The notes under the pieces are model-generated. The model did no database searches. It was not told the origin of the DNA and saw only the letters and a list, made by a program, of their open reading frames with translations. From the NCBI GenBank assembly GCA_026413225.1, contig CM048572.1:1860001-1924000 (forward strand): a stretch of DNA of 64,000 bases. The letters are read 5' to 3'. Source of the stretch: Otis tarda (lineage: Eukaryota > Chordata > Aves > Otidiformes > Otididae). A program made the translations under genes and the position numbers. This document shows, piece by piece, positions 63,823 through 64,000 of this stretch (position 1 is its first letter; every line of letters begins with the position of its first letter).

Positions 63823-64000
63823 GCTGGGCCTCGAGGTGTCCTTTGGTCTTATTTTCAAGTGATTGCTTTCCCCACCAATCACCGTATCTGGGGCTTGAAA
63901 TCAAGATATGGGTGGCTAATTAGTCTTGTTGCTATTAAAAGCTGTCTGTGCTGTTTCTGATACATGCAGATGACGGATTCAGATGAGGTTAGCAAGTACA
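63823..64000 (+). other. FAM83C: FAM83C 3' UTR (start) to window end
   Basis: Sequence after the TGA. An ATTAAA hexamer at 63934-63939, followed by a G/T-rich stretch (CTGTCTGTGCTGTTTCTG), is a candidate early polyadenylation signal. The end of the transcript may lie beyond the window. Confidence 0.5.
63934..63939 (+). terminator. FAM83C: Candidate polyadenylation signal ATTAAA for FAM83C
   Basis: The common variant hexamer lies about 112 bases after the stop codon, with a T/G-rich element 5-25 bases downstream. It is the only good candidate before the window ends. Confidence 0.4.

Overview
The window is vertebrate nuclear DNA and almost certainly avian. Short coding exons with GT/AG boundaries are scattered through long introns. 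The dominant repeat is CR1 LINE 3' ends, recognised by the terminal octamer related to ATTCTATG and the tract reading GGTTGGAAGGGACCTT on the opposite strand. No bacterial, phage, CRISPR or operon features are present. Almost all open frames between the exons are chance frames or CR1 shadows.

Two protein-coding genes lie head to tail on the plus strand. At 1046-29892 are the last five coding exons of UQCC1 (CBP3 homologue), the mitochondrial complex III assembly factor. Its 5' exons lie left of the window. The five exons give about 163 residues that end in the family's conserved C-terminus, NDEGL. At 38806-63822 is a complete four-exon FAM83C of 593 codons, a DUF1669 pseudo-phospholipase-D scaffold of the family that binds casein kinase 1. 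The order UQCC1 then FAM83C on one strand matches human 20q11.22, where GDF5 precedes and EIF6 follows them. EIF6 would be expected to the right of the window. The two genes have unrelated functions, so this is conserved synteny and not a functional cluster.

Region by region: 1-1045 is the end of a UQCC1 intron. 1104-7512 and 7622-25424 are long introns; the second carries two antisense CR1 copies and a CpG-rich patch near 22.0-22.3 kb. 25503-26927 is a short intron. 27042-29757 carries an older sense-strand CR1 relic. 29893 to about 30110 is the likely UQCC1 3' UTR. 30111-38805 is intergenic, with a possible FAM83C upstream promoter and leader exon near 37.8 kb. FAM83C intron 1 (39361-46249) holds two sense CR1 copies. 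Intron 2 (46418-50786) holds CR1 fragments and a GC-rich block. Intron 3 (50912-62888) is a 12 kb repeat sink with two old antisense CR1 relics, one of them interrupted by a younger CR1, plus a sense CR1 near 60 kb.

I did not find a convincing new biological system. The most testable observations are: inverted CR1 copies that bracket FAM83C exons 2-3 and could promote circular RNA; the nested CR1 insertion as a time-ordered marker; the reduced number of C-terminal repeats in this FAM83C; and an orphan CpG-rich patch in UQCC1. Human protein comparisons are from memory of the families, not from a search.
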